Shown here: positions 27,765-36,995 of the stretch, piece after piece | Layout of the letters: every line of letters begins with the position of its first letter | How positions within the stretch are numbered: position 1 is the stretch's first letter | Assembly: GCA_937862735.1 (NCBI GenBank) | Contig: CALMDH010000190.1 | Location: 41,914-105,913, forward strand | Length of the DNA: 64,000 bases | Direction of reading: 5' to 3' | Source: M0108 sp937862735 | GTDB lineage: Bacteria; Pseudomonadota; Gammaproteobacteria; Chromatiales; Chromatiaceae | Notes under the pieces: generated by a model | Database searches by the model: none | Told to the model about the DNA's origin: nothing | Seen by the model: only the letters and a program-made list of their open reading frames with translations | Made by a program: the position numbers and the translations under genes

Positions 27765-29312
27765 TCACTGGGTCTCCACCTCGAACCCCACCAGGGAGCG
27801 CCGCTCGCGGCTGAACTCGATGCCGATCAGGTGGATTGGCAGCCCCTCGGCACGGTACTTGTCGGCGTAGCCCCGCTTCTTGATCTGCTGTAAGGCCGCG
27901 CCCTCGGGGGCCAGTTCCACCACCTTGAACTCGAACAGCCAGATGTGGCCGTTGAAGCGCAGGCGCAGGTCGAGCCGGCCCTGGTGGCTGGCATCCTCCG
28001 GCACCAGGTCCAGCCCCAGGGCGGCGAGGTGGCTGTAGAAGACGCTGGCGTAGTAGCCCTCGTAGCGGGCGATGGGATTGGTGTCGTGCCACTGATGGGG
28101 GATGGCGGCGAACAGGCTGGCAATGTGCTGGCGCAGGGCCTCAACATCGGCGACGACCAGGATGTCGTAGAGCCGGCTGGCCAGCTCGCTGGCCTGTCCC
28201 GGCTGGCCGATGAAGGCCTTGGCCAGGCTGTCGTTGAGTGCCGCGCTCACCTCCAGATTGGGGTAACCCAGGCTGTACTCCCAGCGCGCGCCGATCTGGC
28301 GGGAACCGGTGAAGGTCAGATAGCCGGTCTGCCACAGCAGGGCCTCCGGCGCGAGCTGATCGACGTCAAAGGCCGACAACAGGGCCTCGTCCGCCCGCAG
28401 GTGCGCCAGCCGGGGGGTGAAGAAACCGCGCTGGGTCAGGACATCCACCAGAAAGGTGGGCGTGCCCGTCTCGAACCACCAGGGGCGAAACTCGCGGGCA
28501 TCGAACAGCAGCAGCAGGTCGAAGGGGTTGTAGACCGCCTCGCCCAACCAGTTGTAACCGTTGTACCAGGCGCGAATCTGGTCGCGGTCCAACCCTGCCA
28601 GCTCGGGTGCGAAGACCTGGTCCAGATCGGCCTCTGTGTAGCCGCACAGGGCCGAGTAGCGGGCGTCGACGGTGATGTCCTTGAGATTGTTCAGCCCGGA
28701 GAAGAGGCTGACCTTGCTGAACTTGCTGACCCCGGTGAGGAAGGCGAAGCGGATGTGGGCGTCCGAGTCCTTGATCACCGAATAGAGGTTGCGCAGGCCA
28801 TCGCGCATGGCCCGGGCCATCTCCGGGTTGGTGATGTTGTCCAGGATGGGCTTGTCATATTCGTCCACCAGCACCACCACGCGCTCGCTGGTGGCGGCGT
28901 GGGCGCCCTCGATCAGCTCGCTGAAACAGCCGACGATGTCGGTTTGATCGCTGCAAGGGACCCCAAGGGCTTCCTGATTTTTGCGCAGGAGGGCCAGGAT
29001 GCGCCGGTTCAATTCATCGCGGCTCTGAATCACTCCACCGCCAAAGCTCAACCGGATCACCGGATAGCGCCGCGACCAGTCCCAGCGGTGTTCCGCCTCC
29101 AATCCCTGGAACAGGCCCTGATTACCCGTAAAGATCTCCGCCAGCGTATCCAGAAACAGTGACTTACCGAAGCGCCGTGGGCGCGACAGGAAGTAATACT
29201 TGCCTTCATTGATCAGCCGTAGGGCGAAACCCGTCTTGTCGACATAGTAATAATCGCCCTCGCGAATTTCGCGAAAGGTCTGGATACCGATAGGCAGGGA
29301 GCGGCGGTGCAT
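27765..29312 (-). CDS. AAA-ATPase-like / PD-(D/E)XK nuclease family protein
   Basis: A 515-residue protein of the AAA-ATPase_like + PDDEXK_9 family (formerly DUF1703). N-terminal features: RRSLPIGIQTFREIREGDYY, YVDKT, and the P-loop-like RPRRFGKSLFLDTLAEIF near residue 45; a Walker B-like VVVLVDEYDKPIL follows near 150 and a sensor-like FLTGVSKFSKVSLFSGLNNL near 215. The C-terminal nuclease-like motif is DLRLRFNGHIWLFEFKVVE (D...ExK) near 455. The family is highly expanded in some bacteria and phototrophs and its biological role is unknown. It is intact and isolated, the only gene between Mut7-C and the diverging phosphodiesterase. Confidence 0.88.
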   Translation of the reverse strand: MHRRSLPIGIQTFREIREGDYYYVDKTGFALRLINEGKYYFLSRPRRFGKSLFLDTLAEIFTGNQGLFQGLEAEHRWDWSRRYPVIRLSFGGGVIQSRDELNRRILALLRKNQEALGVPCSDQTDIVGCFSELIEGAHAATSERVVVLVDEYDKPILDNITNPEMARAMRDGLRNLYSVIKDSDAHIRFAFLTGVSKFSKVSLFSGLNNLKDITVDARYSALCGYTEADLDQVFAPELAGLDRDQIRAWYNGYNWLGEAVYNPFDLLLLFDAREFRPWWFETGTPTFLVDVLTQRGFFTPRLAHLRADEALLSAFDVDQLAPEALLWQTGYLTFTGSRQIGARWEYSLGYPNLEVSAALNDSLAKAFIGQPGQASELASRLYDILVVADVEALRQHIASLFAAIPHQWHDTNPIARYEGYYASVFYSHLAALGLDLVPEDASHQGRLDLRLRFNGHIWLFEFKVVELAPEGAALQQIKKRGYADKYRAEGLPIHLIGIEFSRERRSLVGFEVETQ

Positions 29313-29464
29313 GGTGAGGGAGGCGGTCGGGACCGGAGCATCAAGATGTTGAGTTGGATGTTAGCACAGGGGATTTCTTCTGCTCCTTCGCCACATGACC
29401 CCCTATTCCCCATAGTCCTGGCCTACAATTTCAGGCGAGATCATTTTGGCTGGGGGGAACGCTA

Positions 29465-30895
29465 TTGCTGATGGTGATGTTGCTTATAGTGGGAGCATGC
29501 CTGGGCCCGGTGGCCACGGCAGCCGCAAGCATTGCGGCCAACCTCCCCGCCATCGATCCGGGGCCGCGTCCCCTCCGCCTGGTCCAGGATCTGGAGGAGG
29601 GGACGCTCAAGCGCCGGCTGCTGAGCTGCGCCCAGGGCCCTTTCCAGCGCACGGCCTTCGCCATCGGCCACCGCGGCGCCTGCCTGGCCTACCCGGAGCA
29701 TACCCGGGAGTCCTACCTGGCCGCGGCGCGCCAGGGGGCGGGGATCATCGAGTGCGACGTGACCTTCACCAAGGACCTGGAACTGGTCTGCCGCCATGCC
29801 CAGAATGACCTGCACACCAGCACCGACATCCTGTCCATCCCCGACCTGGCGGCCAAGTGCCGGCGGCCCTTCACCCCCGCTACCTTCGCCGCCGATGGCC
29901 GGCTCCTGACCCCCGCCAGCGCCGAATGCTGGACCAGCGACCTGACCCTGGCGGAGTTCCGCCGCTTGCGCGGACGTCGCGATGGCTTCAACCCCCGCGC
30001 CCGGACGGCCGCGGAATATCAGCAACCCCCGGACATCGCCTGGTCGGGCCTGGAGGCCGGCGCGGAGTACGGGACTCTGCTGACCCACCGCGAAAGCATC
30101 GCCCTCTTCCAGGAACTGGGGGTGATGATGATCCCGGAGCTGAAGGAGTCCCTCGTCCCCCTGCCCTATAACGGCCTCAGCCGCGCCGCCCTCGCCCAAC
30201 GGCTGATCGACGACTACAGGGCCGCCGGGGTCGATCCCCGCCACGTCTGGCCCCAGTCCTTCCTGCGGGAGGACATCGACTACTGGCTGGCCCAGGAGCC
30301 GGAATTCGGCCGCCAGGCGGTCTATCTGGAGGCCGCCGAGCGGGTCGCCGACCTGCCCTCCCTGGACGAACTGCGGCGGTACCGTGCCGCGGGCATCCGC
30401 ATCGTCGCCCCACCCCTTTTCGCCCTGCTGGAAGGGGACGCCAGCGGGGCCATCCGCCCCTCGCCCTATGCCCGGGCTGTCCGGGCGGCGGGCCTGGCGA
30501 TCATCCCCTGGAGCCTGGAGCGCTCCGGCAGCCTCGCCGCGCCCGATAAAGTCACCAGCCACGGCGCCGTTAGCGACTCCAGCGCCGGCGCTGAATGTCA
30601 TGAGAGGTCGCTCCACACCCCTGGTAATGAAAAGCTTTGCCGTGACTTTCACGCTAACCAGGGCACCAACATCAGCACCGCTGACGTCACCGAAACAGGC
30701 GCCGATGTCGTTACCGACAAAGGCTTCTACTATCAGACCCTGAACGCCGCGATCCGCCGGGAGGGCGACGTGCTACGGGTGCTGGATGTCCTCGCCCAGG
30801 AGGTGGGGATCCTCGCCATCTTCAGTGACTGGCCGGCAACCGTGGTCTATTACGCCAATTGCATGGGGCTGGCGAACGCGCCGGAAGCCAAGTAG
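29465..30895 (+). CDS. Exported glycerophosphodiester phosphodiesterase carrying an embedded repeat
   Basis: A 476-residue GDPD enzyme hydrolysing glycerophosphodiesters to glycerol-3-phosphate and an alcohol. A signal peptide (MLLIVGACLGPVATAAAS) is followed by the catalytic AIGHRGACLAYPEHTRESY, metal ligands IECDVTFTKDLELVCRHA, and later MMIPELKESLV. The barrel runs to RAAGLAIIPWSLERSG and resumes at GFYYQTLNAAIRREGDVLRV. Between them lies an odd polar insert of ~60 residues that contains dispersed repeat copy E (30588-30662), without breaking the frame. The start is TTG at 29465 with GGGGGGAAC before it; ATG at 29471 is an alternative. Confidence 0.9.
   Translation: MLMVMLLIVGACLGPVATAAASIAANLPAIDPGPRPLRLVQDLEEGTLKRRLLSCAQGPFQRTAFAIGHRGACLAYPEHTRESYLAAARQGAGIIECDVTFTKDLELVCRHAQNDLHTSTDILSIPDLAAKCRRPFTPATFAADGRLLTPASAECWTSDLTLAEFRRLRGRRDGFNPRARTAAEYQQPPDIAWSGLEAGAEYGTLLTHRESIALFQELGVMMIPELKESLVPLPYNGLSRAALAQRLIDDYRAAGVDPRHVWPQSFLREDIDYWLAQEPEFGRQAVYLEAAERVADLPSLDELRRYRAAGIRIVAPPLFALLEGDASGAIRPSPYARAVRAAGLAIIPWSLERSGSLAAPDKVTSHGAVSDSSAGAECHERSLHTPGNEKLCRDFHANQGTNISTADVTETGADVVTDKGFYYQTLNAAIRREGDVLRVLDVLAQEVGILAIFSDWPATVVYYANCMGLANAPEAK
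30588..30662 (+). repeat. Dispersed repeat, copy E (inside the GDPD gene)
   Basis: On the + strand: GAATGTCATGAGAGGTCGCT, CCACACCCCTGGTAATGAAA, then GCTTTGCCGTGACTTTCACG and CTAACC. It aligns with copy B over its whole length (TGTCATG...CCACnCCCCTG..TATGAAA...CGTGACTTTCnCGCT). It lies in phase inside the phosphodiesterase frame, so the gene tolerates the insertion. Confidence 0.6.
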
Positions 30896-31083
30896 AGGAT
30901 CGCCATGGCCCTTGATGTCAACCCAAGGGAGAAATGTCCCGCCATGGCCCTTAATGGACGGGACCAGGCCAATCGAATACATTTCCCGCCCGCTTGGCTG
31001 ACGCCACGTCTTCCCCATCCCCTACCCGTTTAAATCACAAGGATCTCCCCGATCCCCGCCCTGTTAAATCACAAGGAATTCCC
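30896..31083 (+). promoter_or_regulatory. Leader region of the mscS-kaiB gene run, with two direct-repeat pairs
   Basis: 188 bp before mscS. Two pairs of direct repeats are present: CGCCATGGCCCTT at 30901-30913 and again about 30941-30953, and TTAAATCACAAGGA at 31030-31043 and 31064-31077 (34 bp apart). The second copy of the latter supplies the AAGGA ribosome-binding site of mscS; the first would be a spare one. Repeats of this kind may be protein-binding sites or duplication scars. No clear promoter can be named by eye. Confidence 0.4.
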
Positions 31084-33369
31084 GTGCGACCCGATACCCT
31101 GCCCTGGCCCCCCTGGTTTCTCTCTCTCCTGCTGCTCGCGGCGCTGCTGCTCGGCACCGGTGCCAGCGCCGGTACCGGCGGCGCGTCCGCGGCGGGCGAT
31201 TGGGCAGGCACCTGGCAGATGCAGTGGCGGGACAGCGGCGGTCAGATCATCCTCGAACAGCAGGGCGACACCGTCACCGGCCGCTCGCCGCTCTTCGATG
31301 GCCTCATCGAGGCCCAGGTCCAGACCGATGCCCAGGGAGAGCGGCTTGAAGGTCGCTGGTTCAGCGCCGAGCGCAGCGGGCAATTCGTCGCCGTGCTCGC
31401 CCGCGATGGCCAGACCTTCGCTGGTCGATTCGACAGCGGGGAGTGGTGGACGGGGAGCAAGATCCTCAAGCCCCTGGTCAAGCAATCGTTCACCCTGACC
31501 TCGCCCCGTTCCGCCTTCACCAGTTTCGTCGTCGCCGGCAATCTGGCCGCCAGCGGGATCGACGATGCCTGGGGCCTGGCGGCCGAGGCCGTGGCCTTCG
31601 ACGCGCCGGCCACCCCGCTCTCGCGCACCGAGCAGCTCGACCGGGTGCGGGACCTGTTCCAACTGGTCGATCTGACCACCTTCCACTATTGGTCGATCCC
31701 CGATGCCGCGCCGGGGGACGACACCCTCGACCTCGCCCTGGAACAGCAGCCCTCGGGCGCGATCCTGCCCCTGACCCTGCGGCGGGACGAGGCGGGCGAC
31801 TGGCGGCTGCGCTACCCCGGTGACGAGGCACTCCGCGCCGCGCGCCAGGCACTGCTGGCGGCCCACGGCGGCAAGTCGCCGCCGGCGGACGCCTATCGCC
31901 AGTTGCGCAATCCCCGGGACACCATGCGCGCCTTCCTGATCGGCATGGCCGACTGGCGGGGGCCGGGGCACGACCTGGCCCTCTCGACCCTCGATCTGTC
32001 GGCGATCCCGGAGCTGTTGCGGCCCTCCTTTGGCGATATCTCCGCCCAGTACCTGCGCCGGGTCCTCGACCATATCGGGCTGGTCGGGCTCCAGGGCATC
32101 CCCAACGATGGCGCCAGTCGCGTACCCTACGTCCACTTCGTCCAGGGTCAGCGGGCCATCGTCATCGCCCCCAGCGGCCCGGAGGCGGATGCCCCCTGGC
32201 AGTTCACCTCCCAGACCATCGCGGACATCCGCGACCTCTACCTGGTCACCGAGCGCCTCCCGCCGCCGGTGGCGACGCCGCCGGGTCTCATTCCCGACAG
32301 CACCTTCTTCCGGCTGCGGGACCTGGTGGCCGACAAGGCCCCGGTGCTGCTGGGCCGGCTGCGCCAGAGCGAGTACTGGCAGCTCCTGGGCGGACTGCTT
32401 GCCCTGACCAGTGCCCTGGTACTGGGCCGGCTGGTGGCGGCCCTGCTCTGCGCCGGCCTGCGGCGGGTGCCCGGCGCCCGGCCCCTGCCACCCTATTTCC
32501 GCTGGTCGGTGATGATCCTCATCGCCATGGCCCTCCTCTATCAGGTGCCGACCCTCCTTGGCCTGGCCACGACCTTCCGCGAATACACCCTGCCCTTCTG
32601 GGGCGTCCTCGGCAGCATCGCCGCCGGCCTCGTCGGCTGGCAACTGCTGGCCATTCTTGGCGACTTCCTCAGCCGGCTGGCGGAGGGCACCACCCGGGCC
32701 GCCGATGACATCCTCGTCACCCTGCTCCTGGGCGGCCTGCGCCTGGCGGTCGTCGCCGCCAGCGCCCTGGGCATGGCCCTCTTCCTGTCGATCCCCACCA
32801 GCAACCTGCTGGCCGGCCTGGGCATCGGCGGTCTGGCCCTGGCCTTCGCCTCGCGGGAGACGCTCTCCAACGTCTTCGGCGCCGGCATCCTGGTCACTGA
32901 CCGCCCCTTCCGCCGCGGTGACTGGATCAAGACCGGGGACATCGAGGGCGCGGTCGAGTCGGTCGGGGTGCGCTCGACCCGGGTGCGCACGGCCCAGGAC
33001 AGCGTGGTCTTCATCCCCAACGGCAAGCTCGTCGACTCCACCATCAACAACCTGGGTACCCGCCGTTACCGCCTGCTCCACCAGCCGCTGCTGGTCACCG
33101 CCGGCGGCACGCCTGAGCGGCTCCAGGGCTTCATCGGCGCGGTACGCGAACGCATCGTCGGTGACCCGGTATTTGCCGGGGGTCAGACCACCATCGGCCT
33201 GGCGGGCATCAGCCCGGGGGGGATCACGGTCGATGTCACCACCTACCTCGATGTCTCCACCGACGAGGCGGAGAGCGCGGCCTTGCACGCCCTGCTGCTC
33301 GACATCGTCCGGCTCGCCGACCAGTCCGGGCTGGCGCTGGGCAGCGGCATGGCGCGGCCGGCGTCATGA
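31084..33369 (+). CDS. Mechanosensitive channel, MscS family, with large periplasmic domain
   Basis: A 761-residue inner-membrane channel that opens on membrane tension during hypo-osmotic shock. GTG at 31084 is chosen: AAGGAA lies 6 bases before it and a signal-like helix follows (FLSLLLLAALLLGTGASAG). About 370 residues of extracytoplasmic domain come next, then a group of membrane helices (about residues 425-590). The canonical pore helix and beta domain follow: LAGLGIGGLALAFASRETLS, NVFGAGILVTDRPFRRGDWI and VVFIPNGKLVDSTINNLGTR. Its stop overlaps the next gene (ATGA), the first link of a five-gene + strand run ending with kaiB. Confidence 0.9.
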   Translation: MRPDTLPWPPWFLSLLLLAALLLGTGASAGTGGASAAGDWAGTWQMQWRDSGGQIILEQQGDTVTGRSPLFDGLIEAQVQTDAQGERLEGRWFSAERSGQFVAVLARDGQTFAGRFDSGEWWTGSKILKPLVKQSFTLTSPRSAFTSFVVAGNLAASGIDDAWGLAAEAVAFDAPATPLSRTEQLDRVRDLFQLVDLTTFHYWSIPDAAPGDDTLDLALEQQPSGAILPLTLRRDEAGDWRLRYPGDEALRAARQALLAAHGGKSPPADAYRQLRNPRDTMRAFLIGMADWRGPGHDLALSTLDLSAIPELLRPSFGDISAQYLRRVLDHIGLVGLQGIPNDGASRVPYVHFVQGQRAIVIAPSGPEADAPWQFTSQTIADIRDLYLVTERLPPPVATPPGLIPDSTFFRLRDLVADKAPVLLGRLRQSEYWQLLGGLLALTSALVLGRLVAALLCAGLRRVPGARPLPPYFRWSVMILIAMALLYQVPTLLGLATTFREYTLPFWGVLGSIAAGLVGWQLLAILGDFLSRLAEGTTRAADDILVTLLLGGLRLAVVAASALGMALFLSIPTSNLLAGLGIGGLALAFASRETLSNVFGAGILVTDRPFRRGDWIKTGDIEGAVESVGVRSTRVRTAQDSVVFIPNGKLVDSTINNLGTRRYRLLHQPLLVTAGGTPERLQGFIGAVRERIVGDPVFAGGQTTIGLAGISPGGITVDVTTYLDVSTDEAESAALHALLLDIVRLADQSGLALGSGMARPAS

Positions 33370-34280
33370 GGCGCGCCGACCCCCCTGTCCTCCTGGCGCT
33401 GACCCTGGCCGTGCTCCTCGGCGGCTGCTCGGCGGCGAATCAGGCGCTCCGGGCGGATTTCGTCGACTTCAACGGCATCGTCCAGTTCAACCAGGCGCAG
33501 CAGATGCTCCTGAACCTGGTGCGCCTGCACTACCGGGAGGCGCCGCTGTTCCTCCAGGCCGGTTCCCTGTCGGCGGCCTACGAGAGCCGCGCCTCCGCCT
33601 CCGCCAGCTTGACCAAGGAGCCGGGTTATCCCAGGACCACCGAGGTTGGCATCGACTATGCCTTCGCCTCCAAGCCGACCATCACCTACACGCCCATCGA
33701 GGGCCAGGGCTTCACCACCCAATTCATGCGGCCCATCGCCCCGGACACCTTCGCCCTGCTGGTGCGCTCCGGCTGGCCGGTGGCGCGGCTGATGGAGTTG
33801 CTGGTCGAAAAGGTGATCATCGGCGGCGAGATGCTCCAGAACCACCCCCAGGCGACGACCTATCCGCGCTTCCAGGCCCTGGTCGCGACCCTGCGGCAGG
33901 CCGAGGCCGCGGGGCGGCTGGAGCTGATCGAGGAGCAGGGGGCCCTGGTGGCGCGGGCGGGGGCGGAGCGCTTCCCGATCAAGTCCTGGGAGTTCCGCTC
34001 GCTCTTTGACGTGATGTTCGCCGCCGCGCACAACATCGAGACCCCGGCCGCTTACCGCGACCGGGTCCGACCGGCCCTGGGCAACGGGGTCCTGACCATC
34101 CGCGCCAGCGCGGAGCGGCCGCTCGACGCCCTGGTCTGGGTGGAGCACGACGGCTACTGGTACAGCATCGCCCACGCGGACGTGCAGTCCAAGGATACCT
34201 TCGCCCTTTTGCTGCTGTTGACGCGCATCCAGGCGACGCCGTCCGCGGCGCAGCCCGTGCTGACGCTGCCGGTGCGCTGA
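33366..34280 (+). CDS. Lipoprotein of unknown function, coupled to mscS
   Basis: A 304-residue predicted lipoprotein: signal peptide LLALTLAVLLGGCSAANQAL with lipobox LGGC. No named domain is recognised. Conserved-looking blocks are FVDFNGIVQFNQAQQMLLNL, VRLHYREAPLFLQAGSLSAA and SWEFRSLFDVMFAAAHNIET; similar lipoproteins of unknown role occur in other proteobacteria as far as I recall. A 4 bp overlap with mscS and 1 bp spacing to the GGDEF gene point to a common transcript and perhaps a common envelope-stress role. The function is unknown. Confidence 0.75.
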   Translation: MRRADPPVLLALTLAVLLGGCSAANQALRADFVDFNGIVQFNQAQQMLLNLVRLHYREAPLFLQAGSLSAAYESRASASASLTKEPGYPRTTEVGIDYAFASKPTITYTPIEGQGFTTQFMRPIAPDTFALLVRSGWPVARLMELLVEKVIIGGEMLQNHPQATTYPRFQALVATLRQAEAAGRLELIEEQGALVARAGAERFPIKSWEFRSLFDVMFAAAHNIETPAAYRDRVRPALGNGVLTIRASAERPLDALVWVEHDGYWYSIAHADVQSKDTFALLLLLTRIQATPSAAQPVLTLPVR

Positions 34281-34281
34281 G

Positions 34282-36831
34282 ATGGACTGGAACCGGTTGC
34301 AACCCGTCTCCCTCAAGACCCGCGTCACCCTGCTCACCCTGGTCATCTTCCTGCTGACCCTCTGGGCCCTGGTACTTTACGCGGGGCAACTGCTGCGCAA
34401 GGATCTGGAACGGGTGATCGGCGAGCAGCAACTCTCGGTGGTCCGCATCATCGCCGACGAGATCGATGAGCAGGTGCGGGGGCGGTTCAGTGCCTTGCGG
34501 ATCATCAGCGATGGCATCCGTCCGGAGGAGATGGACAGCCCGGCCAAGTTGCAGCCCCACCTCGATCGGCGCCCCTTCATCCGGGAACTCTTCAATTTTG
34601 GTCTGTTCATCGTTGGTGCCGATGGCCGGGTCATGGCCAGGACGCCCCACGCGCCGGAAGTCATCGGCATCGATCTGAGCGACCGAGATTACGTCAACAC
34701 CGCGCTGCGGAAAGGCCATGCCTCGGTGGGCAAGCCGGTCGCCAACCGCTTATCCCAGGAGCCGGCGCTGGCGATCGCCGTGCCGATCCGCGACGCCACC
34801 GGCGCGCCGATCGGTCTCGTCGCCGGGGCGATCAGGCTCAAGGAACCTAGCTTTCTGGACCGGATCACCCAGCACCGCTATGGCGCCACGGGCCATTACT
34901 TCCTCGGCTCCCCCCAGCACCGCCTGATCATCACCTCTTCCAACACATCCCGCATCATGGCCGAGATCCCACCCGGCAAGTCCGCCGGTATCGATCGGAT
35001 CGTGGCGGGTTACGAGGGCACCTCGCGCTATTCCAACACCTTCGGCGAGGAGGTGCTGGGCTCAACCATACGGGTGCCGGCCACCGATTGGGTTATCCAT
35101 ACCTCGATCGCCACGCGGGAGGCCTTTGCCCCGATTCGGGAGATGCAGCGGCAGGTCCTGATCGCGACCCTGGTGGCCACCCTGCTGGCTGGACTGGCCC
35201 TCTGGTGGCTGTTGCGCCGCCAACTGCGGCCGATGGCGGACGCCGTCCAGACCCTGGCGGTCCTTTCGGACTCGCCCCGGCCCATGCAACCCCTGGCCAT
35301 CGCCCATGATGACGAGATCGGCCAGTTGCTCACCAGCTTCAACCGCCTGCTCGCGGTCCTGGCCCAACGGGAGGCGGCCCTGCAGGAGAGTGAATTCCGT
35401 TGGAAATTCGCCATCGAAGGGTCCGGGGACGGCCTCTGGGACTGGAACCTGGCGGAGGGTAGCGTCTATTTTTCGCGCCGCTGGAAGGAGATGCTGGGCT
35501 ACGCCGAGGATGCCATCGGCTCGGGCATCGCGGAATGGGAAGGGCTCATCCATCCCGACGACAAGGCGGCCACCCTGGCCCGGCTGCGGGATCACCTGGA
35601 CGGCAAGCAGCCGGTCTTCCAATGCGAATACCGGCTGCTGTGCCAGGATGGCCGCTACAAATGGGTCCTGGACCGGGGCCTGGTCATCGGCCGCGACCCG
35701 GCGGGGCGGCCCCTGCGCGTGATCGGCTCCCACCATGACATCACTCACCGCAAGGGTCTGGAGGACTACATCGAGTTCCGCGGGCAGAGTCTGGAACTGG
35801 TCGCCAGCGGGGCCCCGCTGCGGGAGGTGCTGACCTTCATCGTCACCGGCATCGAGCGCCTCAAACCCGACTGGCGGTGCAGCGTCCTGCTGCTGGATGC
35901 CGAGAGTCAGCGGCTGGGCCAGGGCGTCGCCCCCAGCCTCCCCGATTTCTACAACGCGGCCATCGAGGGTCTCGCCATCGGTCCCGGGGTCGGTTCCTGT
36001 GGTACCGCCGCCTTCACCGGCCAGCGAGTGATCGTGGAGGACGTGGCCCGGCACCCCTTCTGGGCCGCCTTTCGCGACCTGACGCACCGGGCGGAACTCG
36101 GGGCCTGCTGGTCCCAGCCCATCCTGGGCCCCGCCCGGGAGGTGCTCGGCACCTTCGCCATCTATCACCGCCAGCCGCACCGCCCGAGCCCGGACGATCT
36201 GGTCATGATCGAAAGGTCCGCCAATCTCACCAGCATCGCCATCGAGCGCGAACAGGCCCTGGAGGAGATTCGCCGACTGGCCTACCACGACAGCCTTACC
36301 AAGCTCCCCAATCGGCGGTTGATGAGCGAACGCCTGCACCTGGCCATGGCCACCAGCCAGAGGACGGGGTTACCGGGGGCGCTCATGGTCCTGGACCTGG
36401 ACAACTTCAAACCCCTGAACGACGAACATGGCCATGCGGCGGGGGATCTCTTGTTGCGGGAGGTGGCCGAGCGGCTGACCGGGTCCCTACGGGAGACCGA
36501 CACGGTGGCCCGCCTCGGTGGCGATGAGTTCGTCATCGTGGTCGGCGGGCTCGATGCCGACCCGGCGCGAGCCGCTGATCAGGCGTTGAGCATCGCCACC
36601 CACATCGCCGCGGTTCTGGCCCGGCCCTATCGCTTGGCCATCCACCCGGACGAGGGTGCGCCAGCGGTCATCGAGCACCTCTGCTCGGCCAGCATCGGCG
36701 TCGCGCTCTTTGCGGGAAAGGACCTCAGCGAACAGGAGCTGATCAAACGCGCGGACATGGCGATGTACCAGGCGAAGGAGGCGGGCCGGCACACGGTCCG
36801 GGTCTTCGCGGCGACGCCCTCGTCCGCCTGA
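34282..36831 (+). CDS. Membrane diguanylate cyclase: Cache-PAS-GAF-GGDEF
   Basis: An 849-residue sensor that should make c-di-GMP. A membrane helix (about residues 13-35) leads into a periplasmic Cache-type sensor (GLFIVGADGRVMARTPHAPE ... VAVPIRDATGAPIGLVAGA), a second helix (about 285-310), a HAMP-like linker, a PAS domain (FAIEGSGDGLWDWNLAEGSV) and a GAF domain (about 500-650, including GSCGTAAFTGQRVIVEDVA). The C-terminal GGDEF domain has an intact RLGGDEFVIV motif, and the inhibitory site RxxD is present exactly five residues upstream (RETD-TVARL-GGDEF), so product inhibition is expected. It lies between the lipoprotein and kaiC genes. Confidence 0.93.
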   Translation: MDWNRLQPVSLKTRVTLLTLVIFLLTLWALVLYAGQLLRKDLERVIGEQQLSVVRIIADEIDEQVRGRFSALRIISDGIRPEEMDSPAKLQPHLDRRPFIRELFNFGLFIVGADGRVMARTPHAPEVIGIDLSDRDYVNTALRKGHASVGKPVANRLSQEPALAIAVPIRDATGAPIGLVAGAIRLKEPSFLDRITQHRYGATGHYFLGSPQHRLIITSSNTSRIMAEIPPGKSAGIDRIVAGYEGTSRYSNTFGEEVLGSTIRVPATDWVIHTSIATREAFAPIREMQRQVLIATLVATLLAGLALWWLLRRQLRPMADAVQTLAVLSDSPRPMQPLAIAHDDEIGQLLTSFNRLLAVLAQREAALQESEFRWKFAIEGSGDGLWDWNLAEGSVYFSRRWKEMLGYAEDAIGSGIAEWEGLIHPDDKAATLARLRDHLDGKQPVFQCEYRLLCQDGRYKWVLDRGLVIGRDPAGRPLRVIGSHHDITHRKGLEDYIEFRGQSLELVASGAPLREVLTFIVTGIERLKPDWRCSVLLLDAESQRLGQGVAPSLPDFYNAAIEGLAIGPGVGSCGTAAFTGQRVIVEDVARHPFWAAFRDLTHRAELGACWSQPILGPAREVLGTFAIYHRQPHRPSPDDLVMIERSANLTSIAIEREQALEEIRRLAYHDSLTKLPNRRLMSERLHLAMATSQRTGLPGALMVLDLDNFKPLNDEHGHAAGDLLLREVAERLTGSLRETDTVARLGGDEFVIVVGGLDADPARAADQALSIATHIAAVLARPYRLAIHPDEGAPAVIEHLCSASIGVALFAGKDLSEQELIKRADMAMYQAKEAGRHTVRVFAATPSSA

Positions 36832-36995
36832 GCGTGCCCCGTGCCCCGTGCCCCGTGCCTTGCCCCAGTCCGGGCCCGGCTCCGTGGTCCAGACCGCGCC
36901 CCAGTCTGCGCCCCGGTCTCGCCAGCGCGGCGTGGAACATGGACAATAGCGCCGCCCGTTCCCGCTTCGCGAATCCTCTTGCGCCCGGAACCCTC

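Noticed and set aside
31069..33288. A 739-codon open frame antisense to mscS
   Set aside because: Its translation is a Gly/Asp/Ala/Arg-rich string without any domain, and the + strand frame encodes a clear MscS protein. GC-rich DNA gives long empty antisense frames.
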